The notes: generated by a model from the sequence alone, not told the origin. DNA of 64,000 nucleotides from an uncultured Victivallales bacterium (GCA_944390735.1 CALXRL010000019.1:53279-117278); one strand, 5' to 3'; positions 44,525 through 52,748 are shown, numbered from the stretch's first letter. Program-made: numbers and translations.

Positions 44525-44614
44525 CCACCCGCAGGGTGCACCAAAAGAAAACAACCACCCGCAGGGTGCGTCAAAAAAAAGCATCCACCCGCAGGGTGCA
44601 GAGCAAAAAATCCC
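44525..44614. repeat. Three tandem 30-nt units carrying CACCC-GCA-GGGTG hairpins
   Basis: The 15-mer CCACCCGCAGGGTGC starts at 44525, 44555 and 44585, exactly 30 nt apart; the other half of each unit is A-rich and variable. Each 15-mer forms a CACCC/GGGTG stem with a GCA triloop, and on the minus strand the first two are followed by T-rich tracts. The period keeps an open minus frame that would read HPAGG-containing 10-mers, but no start site or known family supports translation. Confidence 0.8.
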
Positions 44615-44650
44615 CTCTGAAGTCTTCTGGATTCCGAGCAAAACAAGGGG

Positions 44651-44740
44651 GCCCGCAGGGCAGGGAGGAGCGAAGCGACGATGGTGCAGGTCCGTGACCT
44701 GCTTCGGTCCAGCTGAACAAGCTGGTCGCCCGCAGGGCGA
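44651..44740. other. Structured intergenic element of clustered hairpins
   Basis: Four adjacent small stems: GCCC-GCA-GGGC (44651-44661), GCAGGTC-CGT-GACCTGC (44686-44702, flanked by CGAA/TTCG), CCAGCT-GAACA-AGCTGG (44709-44725) and TCGCCC-GCA-GGGCGA (44726-44740). The GCA triloop recurs in the tandem repeats just upstream, with different closing pairs. It looks like a REP/BIME-like repeat or a small structured RNA. No promoter was identified and no gene is recognisable in 44462-44822. Confidence 0.6.
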
Positions 44741-44822
44741 AATAGACATTCCCGCCATACCCGGTTAGAAGCGGTTCCGATCCGATTGAGAAAGTGGTGG
44801 GGAAGAGGAATAAAACGAACCA

Positions 44823-45476
44823 TCAGGAAGAGATCCTCCGAATCAAAGGGATCAGATCCCGAATTCCGGAGAGGACCCAGGTAGCGCTGTCGAAGTTTCC
44901 GTTTTGACTGATTCCCCTCGGGATCGCCGCGACGCGGAGTCCGGCGGCCCTGGCGGATTGAACCCCGCGCTGGGAGTCTTCGACCGCGATACATTCCCCG
45001 GGCGCGGAAGAGCTCCGCTTCAGCGCCAGAAGATAGGGCTCCGGATGGGGCTTGTGATGAGCGAATTCCTCTCCCTTGACGACAAAATCAAAAAAGCGCG
45101 ACAAGCCGGATGCCTCATGAATCGTCTGAAAATGGCGTTCGGCACAACAGGTGACGACCCCGATCCGGAAGTTCCGATGCAGCGTTTCAAGAACTTCCGG
45201 AACGCCGGGAATGACAAGGGATTTTCCACGTTCCCGAAGCATCTGGTCATACTTTGCGTTCCGCTCTTCCCGAGCCTGTTCGGCGAAGAGCGGAGTGAAA
45301 CCCATGTCGACGAGAATACCGGCGACACTCCGTCCTTGAACGAGACTGATGTCCGCGAAATCCTTTTCCGGAAGTTCGGCTCCGAATTTCCGGAGCATCC
45401 ACCGGTTCGCCTCAAAAAAAAGAGGTTCGGTATCGACAAGAACGCCGTCATTGTCAAAAAGAATGGTTTTCAGCAT
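44823..45476 (-). CDS. HAD superfamily hydrolase (beta-phosphoglucomutase-like phosphatase)
   Basis: 217-residue HAD phosphatase. Motif I FDNDGVLVDTE with an all-helical cap after it, motif II VVTCC, motif III lysine in the HHKPHPEPY segment and motif IV VEDSQRGVQSARAAG. It resembles phosphoglycolate/sugar-phosphate phosphatases. The start overlaps the end of the AraC gene by 7 nt, so it belongs to the regulator's transcript and probably acts on a sugar phosphate of the adjacent catabolic cluster (inference). Confidence 0.9.
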   Translation of the reverse strand: MLKTILFDNDGVLVDTEPLFFEANRWMLRKFGAELPEKDFADISLVQGRSVAGILVDMGFTPLFAEQAREERNAKYDQMLRERGKSLVIPGVPEVLETLHRNFRIGVVTCCAERHFQTIHEASGLSRFFDFVVKGEEFAHHKPHPEPYLLALKRSSSAPGECIAVEDSQRGVQSARAAGLRVAAIPRGISQNGNFDSATWVLSGIRDLIPLIRRISS

Positions 45477-46312
45477 GTCCCGCTCCTTTCCTCCTCGACT
45501 TTTCCCGTGAATTCCCTCCGGTATTCGAGCGGGGAGGTCAGATATTTCTCCCGGAACAGACGCGAAAAATAGAACTGATTTTCAATTCCGACCTTCTCCG
45601 CAATCTCACCGATGGAATCATGAGAGAAGATCAGCAGATGCGCCGCATGCTGAAGCCTGCATTGAATCAGGAACTGGCGCGGCGGCAGATCGGTGATCTC
45701 CTTGAAAAGCCGGCGGAAATGAGTGGTTGTAATGCTGCATTTTTCCGCCTGCTGTTCAAAATCCCACTCCTCCTCCGGATGCTTCCGGATCTCCTCGATG
45801 AGTTTTCGGAAAAAGATCTCCTGATAAGGAGGAAGCTTTTTCTCCTTCTGCCCGGATTCATACATCTGAAGCAGAAGATCCTCATAAAGAAGAATGGCGC
45901 GCGGCGGGAGCGGTCCCGGACGCCTTGCCATGGCGATGATTGCCAGCATGGTCTGAAGAAACTTTTCCGGATTGGCGATTCGGACCGGAGCGGGATCCCG
46001 ATCCGGCTGAAGCAGACCGCTTTTGATATAGGCCTCAATCCTCTCCCCATAGGAACAGATGAAATTGTGGGAGCGTGGTTCGCCGTTGATGTTCCCATAT
46101 TCAAAATAGGCATTGGGATGCGTGACGAACGCATAGGGTCCCTCGAGACGGTACTCCTTCTCGTGATTGATCCTCAGATAAAGTTTTCCCGAATGATTAT
46201 ACTGAATTCCATAATAAATGGGAACGCGGTCGGTCCAACCGAAATGCTCCTGATTGCTTCCGCAACAGCTGATATAGTGTCCGGCGAAGAAGTCCATTTC
46301 TTTTGTTCCCAT
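45470..46312 (-). CDS. AraC family transcriptional regulator
   Basis: About 280-residue AraC regulator. The N-terminal sensor part (about 1-110) begins MDFFAGHYISCCG, with YRLEGPYAFVTHPNAYFEYG. The C-terminal helix-turn-helix pair contains FEQQAEKCSITTTHFRRLFKEITD and IGEIAEKVGIENQFYFSRLFREKYLTSPLEYRR. ATG 46312 lacks a good SD; ATG 46297 is an alternative, and the frame reaches 46402. It is divergent from the isomerase cluster across a palindromic promoter, so it likely controls that cluster in response to a sugar. Confidence 0.9.
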   Translation of the reverse strand: MGTKEMDFFAGHYISCCGSNQEHFGWTDRVPIYYGIQYNHSGKLYLRINHEKEYRLEGPYAFVTHPNAYFEYGNINGEPRSHNFICSYGERIEAYIKSGLLQPDRDPAPVRIANPEKFLQTMLAIIAMARRPGPLPPRAILLYEDLLLQMYESGQKEKKLPPYQEIFFRKLIEEIRKHPEEEWDFEQQAEKCSITTTHFRRLFKEITDLPPRQFLIQCRLQHAAHLLIFSHDSIGEIAEKVGIENQFYFSRLFREKYLTSPLEYRREFTGKVEEERSGTC

Positions 46313-46352
46313 GTCTGTTTTGTGTATAAAGAGGTTTGTTTTCTTTATTCCT

Positions 46353-46375
46353 ATTATACGAAAATGCGGTATAAT
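46353..46375. promoter_or_regulatory. Divergent -10 boxes in a perfect inverted repeat
   Basis: ATTATAC (46353-46359) and GTATAAT (46369-46375) form a 7-bp inverted repeat with a 9-nt spacer. Each arm contains TATAAT on one strand, so the repeat supplies opposing -10 elements for the AraC gene and the isomerase operon. No good -35 exists on either side, as expected for activator-dependent promoters. Confidence 0.6.
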
Positions 46376-46427
46376 AAAGACCAGGTAAGATATTCCTTGC
46401 ATGCAAAAAAATCAAGAGGAAGAAGAA

Positions 46428-47780
46428 ATGAAAGAACTGAAAATCGGATATATGGCCTTGTCGAAGGCCAGCTGGATGACGCCCCGGATCGAAGGACTCG
46501 TCACGGAAACCATCGAAAATCTGAAGACGCTGCCCTGCCGCCTGATCTGCGGCGAGGCTCCGGTGACCACGGAAGCGGAGATTCTCGAACTGACGGAACG
46601 CCTCAACCGCGAGGGCGTGGATGCCGTCATCATGCACTTTGTCACCTTTCCCGCGGGAGCCATGATTCCCGCAGCCGGCGCATTGCTGAATGTGCCCGTC
46701 ATCCTTCTTGCGAACCCGGAAAAGGCGGGGGAGGGAAAAATGTGGGAGCAGAATTCGTTCTGCGGTGCCAATCTGGGCGGATTCGTCATGAACCGTCTCC
46801 GGAAGAAATACACCTACCTGAAAGCCCTTCCGGCGGATACGGCAAAGGCTCTCACCGTTCCGCTGAGCGTGATCCGGTGCATCACGGAGATGAAGAAACT
46901 GCGGATCGGACTTGCGGGCGGGCGCGTTCCCGGATTCTACACGTCGAACTTCGACGAGATGAAGCTGCGGTGCGAATTCGGAACCTCGGTCGAAGTGATG
47001 GATCTGCTGGAGGTGGTGCATGCGGCGGAACATCTTTCGGAGGAGGAACGGGAGGCGGCACGGAAGATTGTCCGGAGCTCCTCGGCGTCGGTGTGCGGGG
47101 TGTCGGACGGCGATCTGGAACTCGCGGCAAAGATGCTGGGAGCCTTTCTCTCGCTGGCGAAAAAATATTCGCTGGACAGTTTCGCGGTCCGCTGCTGGCC
47201 GGAATTTTCCGATCTGTTCGGAATCGCTCCCTGCGCGGTGCTCGGAATGCTCAGCAACAGCGGATATCCGACCAGCTGCGAGGGCGATATTCCCGGAGCG
47301 GTTACCATGGCAATTCTGCGTCTGCTGGCGGGAGGCGGCATTCCGTTCTTCGTCGATCTGATCTCCTATGACGAAACCGAAAACACCGGCGTGGTCTGGC
47401 ACTGCGGCGCGGCTCCGGTTTCGCTCTGCCGGAAATTCGAGGAAACCCAGCTGCGTCTGCATATGCGCGTCGACGGAGGAGACAAGAAGGGCGTCACCAA
47501 CGATTTCTCCCTCAAAGGCGGTCGCGTCACTCTGGCAAAACTCGATCAGGACGTCGACGGCAACTACCGGATGCTCATTGCTCCCGGCACCGCGATCGAT
47601 ACCGAACCGTTCATTCGCGGCAATCCGCTGACGATCCGTTTCGACGATCCCGTACCGAAACTCATCAGCACCATTCTGGAAAAAGGTTTTGAACATCATT
47701 ATGCCGTCATCCATGCCGATGTCAAAGAGGAACTTCTTCTGCTTTGCCGCTGGATGAAAATTGAACCCGTTGTCATGTAA
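46428..47780 (+). CDS. L-fucose/L-arabinose isomerase-like protein
   Basis: 450-residue protein with the fold of the fucose/arabinose isomerase group. The N-terminal Rossmann-like half includes VDAVIMHFVTFPAGAMIPAAG and ILLANPEKAGEG. The C-terminal region has the typical RCWPEFSDLFGIAPCAVLGMLSNSGYPTSCEGDIPGAVTM, a metal- and substrate-binding stretch containing a conserved Glu and Asp. It is the first gene of a plus-strand cluster with an isomerase and a dehydrogenase. The true substrate may be a less common sugar. The frame opens at 46401; ATG 46428 has AGAGGAAGAAG upstream. Confidence 0.85.
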   Translation: MKELKIGYMALSKASWMTPRIEGLVTETIENLKTLPCRLICGEAPVTTEAEILELTERLNREGVDAVIMHFVTFPAGAMIPAAGALLNVPVILLANPEKAGEGKMWEQNSFCGANLGGFVMNRLRKKYTYLKALPADTAKALTVPLSVIRCITEMKKLRIGLAGGRVPGFYTSNFDEMKLRCEFGTSVEVMDLLEVVHAAEHLSEEEREAARKIVRSSSASVCGVSDGDLELAAKMLGAFLSLAKKYSLDSFAVRCWPEFSDLFGIAPCAVLGMLSNSGYPTSCEGDIPGAVTMAILRLLAGGGIPFFVDLISYDETENTGVVWHCGAAPVSLCRKFEETQLRLHMRVDGGDKKGVTNDFSLKGGRVTLAKLDQDVDGNYRMLIAPGTAIDTEPFIRGNPLTIRFDDPVPKLISTILEKGFEHHYAVIHADVKEELLLLCRWMKIEPVVM

Positions 47781-47793
47781 GGAGAAACATCCG

Positions 47794-48582
47794 ATGAAAC
47801 AATCCCGGATTGCCGCCCAGCTTTTTTCGTTCCGCAACTTCATCAAGACCCCGGAAGCAGTGGAGGAGACGTTTCAGAAACTGCATGAAATCGGGTATGA
47901 GGCCGTCCAGCTTTCCAGCTCACTGGCTCCGATGCCGGAGGAACAGCTGAGAGAACTTCTTGACAAATACCATCTCAATCCATGCACCAGTCATGAACAG
48001 GCCGGAATGATTTTTGACGAACCGGAAAAAGTGATCGGGCATCTTCGGAAACTTCAAGTGACGCATGTCGCCTATCCCAGTCCGCACAAGACGCTTACCA
48101 GCCTGGAGGAGACCGTCGCATGGGCAAAACAGCTGAATGAGCGCGCCATCCAGTTCAAGCAGGCCGGAATCACTCTGGCGTATCACAACCATCATGGAGA
48201 ATTCTTCAAGATCGGGGAGAAAACCATTCTGGAACTTCTCTACGAAAACGCTCCGGATATCGAGGGGGAGATTGATACGTTCTGGGTTCAGCGCGGAGGC
48301 GGCTGCCCCGTGGAATGGATCCGGCGTCTTGACAAACGCATGAAGGTGCTCCATATTAAGGATTATGGTCTGGAACGCAAGGAACCCGAATCCTTCTGGA
48401 GCGTGGAATGCGTGATGCGCCCGATCGGCGAGGGAACCTTGAACTGGAAGGCCATTCTCGAAACCGCGGAAGAGTGCGGCGTGGAGTGGTTTGTCGTGGA
48501 GCACGACGGGAACTGTCCGGATCCCTTTCAGTCGTTCCGGACGAGTTTCGAATTTCTCAAAAAACACTTTGCAACGGCATGA
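47794..48582 (+). CDS. Sugar phosphate isomerase/epimerase (TIM-barrel, AP endonuclease-2 family)
   Basis: 262-residue xylose-isomerase-like TIM barrel. It begins IAAQLFSFRNFIKTPEAVEETFQKLHEIGYEAVQLS. Metal-binding residues are expected in ITLAYHNHHGEF, DIEGEIDTFWVQRGG, KVLHIKDYG, GEGTLNWKAI and WFVVEHDG. Enzymes of this class epimerise or isomerise sugars such as hexuloses, or inositol intermediates. SD AAGGAG lies 9 nt before ATG 47794. It lies 13 nt downstream of the FucI-like gene. Confidence 0.88.
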   Translation: MKQSRIAAQLFSFRNFIKTPEAVEETFQKLHEIGYEAVQLSSSLAPMPEEQLRELLDKYHLNPCTSHEQAGMIFDEPEKVIGHLRKLQVTHVAYPSPHKTLTSLEETVAWAKQLNERAIQFKQAGITLAYHNHHGEFFKIGEKTILELLYENAPDIEGEIDTFWVQRGGGCPVEWIRRLDKRMKVLHIKDYGLERKEPESFWSVECVMRPIGEGTLNWKAILETAEECGVEWFVVEHDGNCPDPFQSFRTSFEFLKKHFATA

Positions 48583-48649
48583 GGCCGGATGCAGGGAACA
48601 ACCATAGATAAAAACAAACAATACAGACAGAAAACAAGGATGGACAATC

Positions 48650-49711
48650 ATGGATAAAATCAAAGCCGGAACGGTCGGACTGGGACGCATGGGACGCGGA
48701 CATGCCGGGGAAATGTGTTCCTATCCGGATGAATTCGAATTTGTGGCGTGCGCGGATACGGCGCCGGACCGTCTGGAAAACCTCCCGGATTGCATGAAGA
48801 ACGCCCGCAAATACTCCTCTCTGGATGCGATGCTTCAGGACCCCGAAGTGGAGCTGATCTCCATTGCGACCCGTCATGCGGATCACGTTCCGATGGCGAT
48901 CAAAATCATGGAGGCGGGCAAAATCGCGGTGATCGAGAAGCCGGTCGCCACCAGCGTGGCGGAGATGATGAAGCTGAAAGCGTGTCTGGACAAGCATCCG
49001 GGGAAACTTTTTCTTCGTCACAACCGCCGGTTCGAGGGGGCCTTCGTGAAGGCGCGCGAACTGATCCAGTCGGGGATTCTCGGCACGGTCCAGTACATCA
49101 AGCTCTACCGCAGCGTCGGCTACTGCCGCCGCAACGACTGGATGACCATGACGGAATTCTACGGCGGCCTTCTTTCCAACTGGGGACCGCACCTGATTGA
49201 TCAGGCGCTCCGGTTTCTGGACAGTCCGGTCGTCGATCTCTGGGCGGATGTGCGCCGTGTGATTTCCATCGGCGACGGCGATGACCTCTTCAAAATTCTC
49301 CTGAAAGCGGAAAACGGCCGTCTTGCCGACATCGAAGTGACCGGAGCCAACACCATGCCCGGCAGAGAGATGGAGATCATCGGCTCCCGTGGAACGCTGG
49401 TCTATCCCGTCGACGGAAAAATCCTGATCCGCATGGTCGATCCCTCCATCGAGTTCAAACCGCTGAAGCCTCATCCGGAAAATCCTCCGTTCCAGTACGG
49501 CAACTTTGATGAAAAGCTCTACTTTGTGGAATCCCGGTACGATATTCCCGAAGGCTCACTCGGAGTCATGTGGCACCACATCTACAATGCCGTCCGCAAG
49601 GGCATTCCGTATCCGATCACCTTTGAGGAGGGGCTGGAGGTTGTGAAAATCACGGAAAAGGTCTTCGAGAAATCCGGTTTTGAACCGATCAAAAAGTTCT
49701 TCCGGAAATAA
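48650..49711 (+). CDS. Gfo/Idh/MocA family NAD(P)-dependent oxidoreductase
   Basis: 353-residue dehydrogenase. N-terminal Rossmann domain with GTVGLGRMGRGHAGEM, and the EKPVATS motif containing the conserved catalytic-site Lys. C-terminal alpha/beta domain includes GGLLSNWGPHLIDQALRFLDSP, where the His would participate in catalysis. Substrate unspecified; sugars or inositol are typical. Third gene of the 46.4-49.7 kb cluster, ending at a strong terminator. Confidence 0.92.
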   Translation: MDKIKAGTVGLGRMGRGHAGEMCSYPDEFEFVACADTAPDRLENLPDCMKNARKYSSLDAMLQDPEVELISIATRHADHVPMAIKIMEAGKIAVIEKPVATSVAEMMKLKACLDKHPGKLFLRHNRRFEGAFVKARELIQSGILGTVQYIKLYRSVGYCRRNDWMTMTEFYGGLLSNWGPHLIDQALRFLDSPVVDLWADVRRVISIGDGDDLFKILLKAENGRLADIEVTGANTMPGREMEIIGSRGTLVYPVDGKILIRMVDPSIEFKPLKPHPENPPFQYGNFDEKLYFVESRYDIPEGSLGVMWHHIYNAVRKGIPYPITFEEGLEVVKITEKVFEKSGFEPIKKFFRK

Positions 49712-49740
49712 GTCCGGTTTTCGATTTCCCGAACACAGAA

Positions 49741-49779
49741 AAAAGCCGCTGTCCGATTGAAATTCGGACAGCGGCTTTT
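49741..49779. terminator. Bidirectional terminator between the dehydrogenase and purF-like genes
   Basis: Perfect 16-bp stem AAAAGCCGCTGTCCGA (49741-49756) / TCGGACAGCGGCTTTT (49764-49779), 7-nt loop, T/A-tracts on both sides. It lies between convergent genes. Confidence 0.93.
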
Positions 49780-49829
49780 GTTTTGCGTCGTCCCGTTTTC
49801 TCCCTTCGGGGAGAGAAACGCGGGATCAA

Positions 49830-51287
49830 TCAGACGTTTTCGCCGTTTTCATGGTTGCCGCAGCCACCGCAGGAGCCGTCGCAGCCGTCGAAACAGTAGG
49901 TGCAGATTTTCTCCTTGGGTAGTCCGATGGCTTCAACCAGATGTTCAATGCTCTGATATTTCAGCGAGGTCAGTCCGAGATTTTTCCGGATGGCTTCCAC
50001 CATGTTTTCATACCGTCTGGTTCCCGCGGTGATGTACTCCTGCAGGACCTCGTCGGAAGGTTCCCCGCCTTCGAGCGTGTTGATGACCCTGCGGGCCGCG
50101 AGGTCGAGAATGGATTTTGAACGTGAAAAGTTCAGGAATTTGCAGGGGAAGCAGAGCGGCGGAGAGGCGGAACGCATGTGAACTTCCAGGGCGCCGCGTT
50201 CATAGAGTCGCGCCGCGATGTTTTTGAACTGGGTGCCTCGGACGATGGAATCGTCGCAGAAGAGGAGTTTCCGTCCGCGGATCTGTTCGTCGATGGGAAT
50301 CAGCTTCATTTTTGCGACCAGATTCCGGGCGGCCTGCGTCTGCGGCATGAAACTGCGGGGCCAGGTGGGCGTGTATTTGACGAGTGCGCGCATATACGGT
50401 TTGTGACAGGCGTTGGCGTATCCGATCGCATGGGCGACCCCCGAATCGGGAATGCCGCAGATGGAGTCCACATCGACCGTCTCCTGCTGAGCCATGAGCG
50501 CGCCGTTTTTGTATCGGACGGTTTCGGTATTGGTTCCCTCGTAATCGGAGGAGGGATATCCGAAGTAGACCCAGAAGAACGCACAGATCTGCATGTGGGG
50601 CAGGGGCTTGCGGATCTGGATCATCTCATCGGGCGTGAGCTTGACGATTTCGCCGGGTCCGAGTTCCCGGGTGAAGACGTAGTCAAGGTTGGGAAGCGCG
50701 GTGGTCTCCATGGCGGCGGCAAAGGCTCCGGTTTTCCGGCCGATGACGACCGGCGTTCGGCCCCAGTTGTCGCGCGCGGCATAGACGATTCCGTTGATCA
50801 TGAGCAGAAGGGAGCAGGACCCCTCGATTTTGCCGAGAGCATAGGCAATGCCCTCCTCAACGGTTTTGCGGGTGTTGATGAGCGCGGCGACCACTTCGGT
50901 CGGATTGAATTCTCCTCCGCTCATTTCGGAAAAGAAGTGGGCGATGCGATTGCTCTCGTCCCCTTCGGTCAGCTCCTTGATGTTGTTGATCTTGCCTACC
51001 GTGACGATGGCGAAGATTCCGAGATGGGAGCCGATAATCAGCGGCTGATCCTCGTAATCGCTGATGATGCCGATTCCGCTTCGTCCCTCGAAATGCGACA
51101 GTTCCGAATCGAATTTGGAGCGGAACTGGGAGTTGGTGATGTCGTGAATGGATCGAACTATGCATCCGTTTGAGTTCGTGATTGCCATTCCTCCGCGCTT
51201 GGTGCCGAGATGGGAATGGTAATCCGTTCCGTAAAACAGATCCGTCACGCAGTCTTCGCTGGAGACGACTCCGAAAAATCCGCCCAT
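49830..51287 (-). CDS. PurF-like amidophosphoribosyltransferase lacking the N-terminal Cys nucleophile
   Basis: 485-residue homologue of glutamine PRPP amidotransferase. The PRPP-binding motif LLFCDDSIVRGTQ and segments GVPDSG-like ICGIPDSGVAHAIGYANA and YTPTWPRSFMPQTQAARNL are intact. The N-terminus reads MGGFFGVVSS, with Gly where PurF has the exposed Cys that hydrolyses glutamine. The glutaminase half is otherwise conserved (YHSHLGTKRGGMA). A related Cys-less type is known from Bacteroidetes and clostridia as I recall it. It may use free ammonia, or act as a regulator or different transferase. The C-terminus is Cys-rich (CTYCFDGCDGSCGGCG), perhaps metal-binding. Start ATG 51287 has GAGG upstream (TTG 51293 alternative). 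Confidence 0.85.
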   Translation of the reverse strand: MGGFFGVVSSEDCVTDLFYGTDYHSHLGTKRGGMAITNSNGCIVRSIHDITNSQFRSKFDSELSHFEGRSGIGIISDYEDQPLIIGSHLGIFAIVTVGKINNIKELTEGDESNRIAHFFSEMSGGEFNPTEVVAALINTRKTVEEGIAYALGKIEGSCSLLLMINGIVYAARDNWGRTPVVIGRKTGAFAAAMETTALPNLDYVFTRELGPGEIVKLTPDEMIQIRKPLPHMQICAFFWVYFGYPSSDYEGTNTETVRYKNGALMAQQETVDVDSICGIPDSGVAHAIGYANACHKPYMRALVKYTPTWPRSFMPQTQAARNLVAKMKLIPIDEQIRGRKLLFCDDSIVRGTQFKNIAARLYERGALEVHMRSASPPLCFPCKFLNFSRSKSILDLAARRVINTLEGGEPSDEVLQEYITAGTRRYENMVEAIRKNLGLTSLKYQSIEHLVEAIGLPKEKICTYCFDGCDGSCGGCGNHENGENV

Positions 51288-51328
51288 AATCAAAGCCTCT
51301 TGTTCTGTTGCTGTGTTCGTGTGTTGTC

Positions 51329-51365
51329 AAAAAAAATCGGGGACACGGCCCGTGCCATGCCCCCG
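51329..51365 (-). terminator. Terminator of the asparaginase-like gene
   Basis: On the minus strand CGGGG (51365-51361) pairs with CCCCG (51343-51339), with an inner CACGG/CCGTG stem, followed by A and eight T (51338-51330). Confidence 0.7.
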
Positions 51366-51438
51366 TACTTTACCGCGCAAATGCGGTTCGTTCAAGCGGA
51401 AAAACCGATTTTCCCGGCGGTTTTCCGCAAAGTTTCGT

Positions 51439-52533
51439 TCAATATCGCTTGAAATATTCCTGGATGAGATGGGGATCGCTGGTCCGGGTCAGCGCCAGCA
51501 TCAGAAGAATGGCGGATTTCTGCGGAGTCAGGGAGTTTTCAAGGACGGCGTTTTTGGCGATTTCCCCGTCCGGGATTTCGGCGGCCGATCCCGTGCGGGA
51601 GGCAAGCACCACAACGACTCCCGCTTTCATCGCCTGTTTCAGCGCATTCTGGATGGCCGGCTTCAGAACGCCTTCCCCGCTGCAGTCCACCACGATTCCC
51701 CTGACGCCTTTTTTGGTCCAGTCCAGAATCTGAAGCGGCGAATCGTCCGCATAAAGATAGACGGTTTGAACTTTGGGCAGTTCCTGAATGGACGCCAGAT
51801 CAAATTCCGTGCGAGCCGTATGCCGTCTGGTGGTCCGGTAATAGTACTGGGGTTTGCCGTTGATGATGAAGCCGAGGGGACCGAAGTCGCCGCTGCGGTT
51901 CGAATTCGATCCATCCCCCGAATCTTTTTCCGCATCCCTTGCCGCATAGATGGTGTCGTTCATGGAGACCAGCACGCCCATGCCGCGGGATTCCGGACTG
52001 GCTGCCGCAGCCAGAGCGTTGTAGAAATTGAGCATGCTCTCCATGGTGACGGTTTTGACCGGCGGAATCGTCTGAACAAGAACGATCGGTTTTTCGGAGC
52101 GGATCAGCAGATTCAGAAAATAGGCGGTGTCCTCCAGCGTGTTCGAGTTGTGGGTGATGACGATGCCTGAAACTTCCGGCTTGTCGAGAACCGCCTGAAT
52201 TTTTCTTGCAAGTTTCAGACATTCCCCGGCGGTGAGATTTTTCCCGTCGAGGGGGAGGGGACGCCGGAAACGGATTTCCGCCAGATTTCGGAAGACAGGT
52301 TCCGTCCGCAGGATTTTTTCAATGGCCTTGACCGCCTCTTCCTCCGTCTGAGTGGAGTTGTCGGCAAGCCCCTTTTCTGTTGCGTAAAGATAGATCAGCG
52401 GTTTGCTTGCGCGGGGCTGTTCCTCCGAGGCGGTTTCCGGAGCTGCCGGAACTCCACCGCTTCCGGTTGCGCATCCGCTTGTGAACAGAAGCGGGAGGGA
52501 GAGGGCGGCAAGAAGAATCATTTTTCGTTTCAT
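51439..52533 (-). CDS. Asparaginase-like lipoprotein with altered catalytic threonines
   Basis: 364-residue lipoprotein (lipobox TSGC) with the type II L-asparaginase fold. Conserved segments are GIVITHNSNTLEDTAYFLNLLIRSEKPIVLVQ, LNFYNALAAAASPESRGMGVLVSMNDTIYAARD and FIINGK. The two catalytic signatures are degenerate: ATGGT becomes ATEKG (first Thr lost) and HGTDT becomes HNSNT (second Thr replaced by Ser, Asp by Asn). It probably lacks asparaginase activity, or has another; structural retention could mean a binding role. SD AAGGA lies 9 nt before ATG 52533. Confidence 0.85.
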   Translation of the reverse strand: MKRKMILLAALSLPLLFTSGCATGSGGVPAAPETASEEQPRASKPLIYLYATEKGLADNSTQTEEEAVKAIEKILRTEPVFRNLAEIRFRRPLPLDGKNLTAGECLKLARKIQAVLDKPEVSGIVITHNSNTLEDTAYFLNLLIRSEKPIVLVQTIPPVKTVTMESMLNFYNALAAAASPESRGMGVLVSMNDTIYAARDAEKDSGDGSNSNRSGDFGPLGFIINGKPQYYYRTTRRHTARTEFDLASIQELPKVQTVYLYADDSPLQILDWTKKGVRGIVVDCSGEGVLKPAIQNALKQAMKAGVVVVLASRTGSAAEIPDGEIAKNAVLENSLTPQKSAILLMLALTRTSDPHLIQEYFKRY

Positions 52534-52575
52534 GGTCTGATATCCTTCCATGTGAATCATCGGTGTTGAGGAAGT

Positions 52576-52604
52576 AATATATCATCGCTGTGGAAAAATG
52601 GCAA
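52576..52604 (-). promoter_or_regulatory. Promoter of the asparaginase-like gene
   Basis: Minus-strand -35 TTGCCA (52604-52599), 17-nt spacer, -10 TATATT (52581-52576); start near 52570. Confidence 0.65.
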
Positions 52605-52675
52605 TGTCTCCGGATCGCTTTTCTCCGGCGTTTGGAGAGAATTTTTTTCTTCTATTTCCTGTGGAATCATCGGAC

Positions 52676-52704
52676 TTGACTAATCCGGTCTTTGAATGTA
52701 CCTT
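52676..52704 (+). promoter_or_regulatory. Promoter of the 52749 membrane-protein gene
   Basis: -35 TTGACT (52676-52681), 17-nt spacer, -10 TACCTT (52699-52704); start near 52711. Confidence 0.6.
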
Positions 52705-52748
52705 ATTCCTTTTCAGAATTGCGCTGCGAAAAAGGAGGTTGTTTCAAT

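Noticed and set aside
44525..44614. CRISPR-like array.
   Set aside because: Only three contiguous 30-nt units with a 15-nt conserved core; no spacers of normal length and no cas genes.
44458..44994. Minus-strand frame containing HPAGG repeats.
   Set aside because: Its repeat is explained by the 30-nt hairpin units, no SD or promoter supports it, and it overlaps the HAD gene in another frame.
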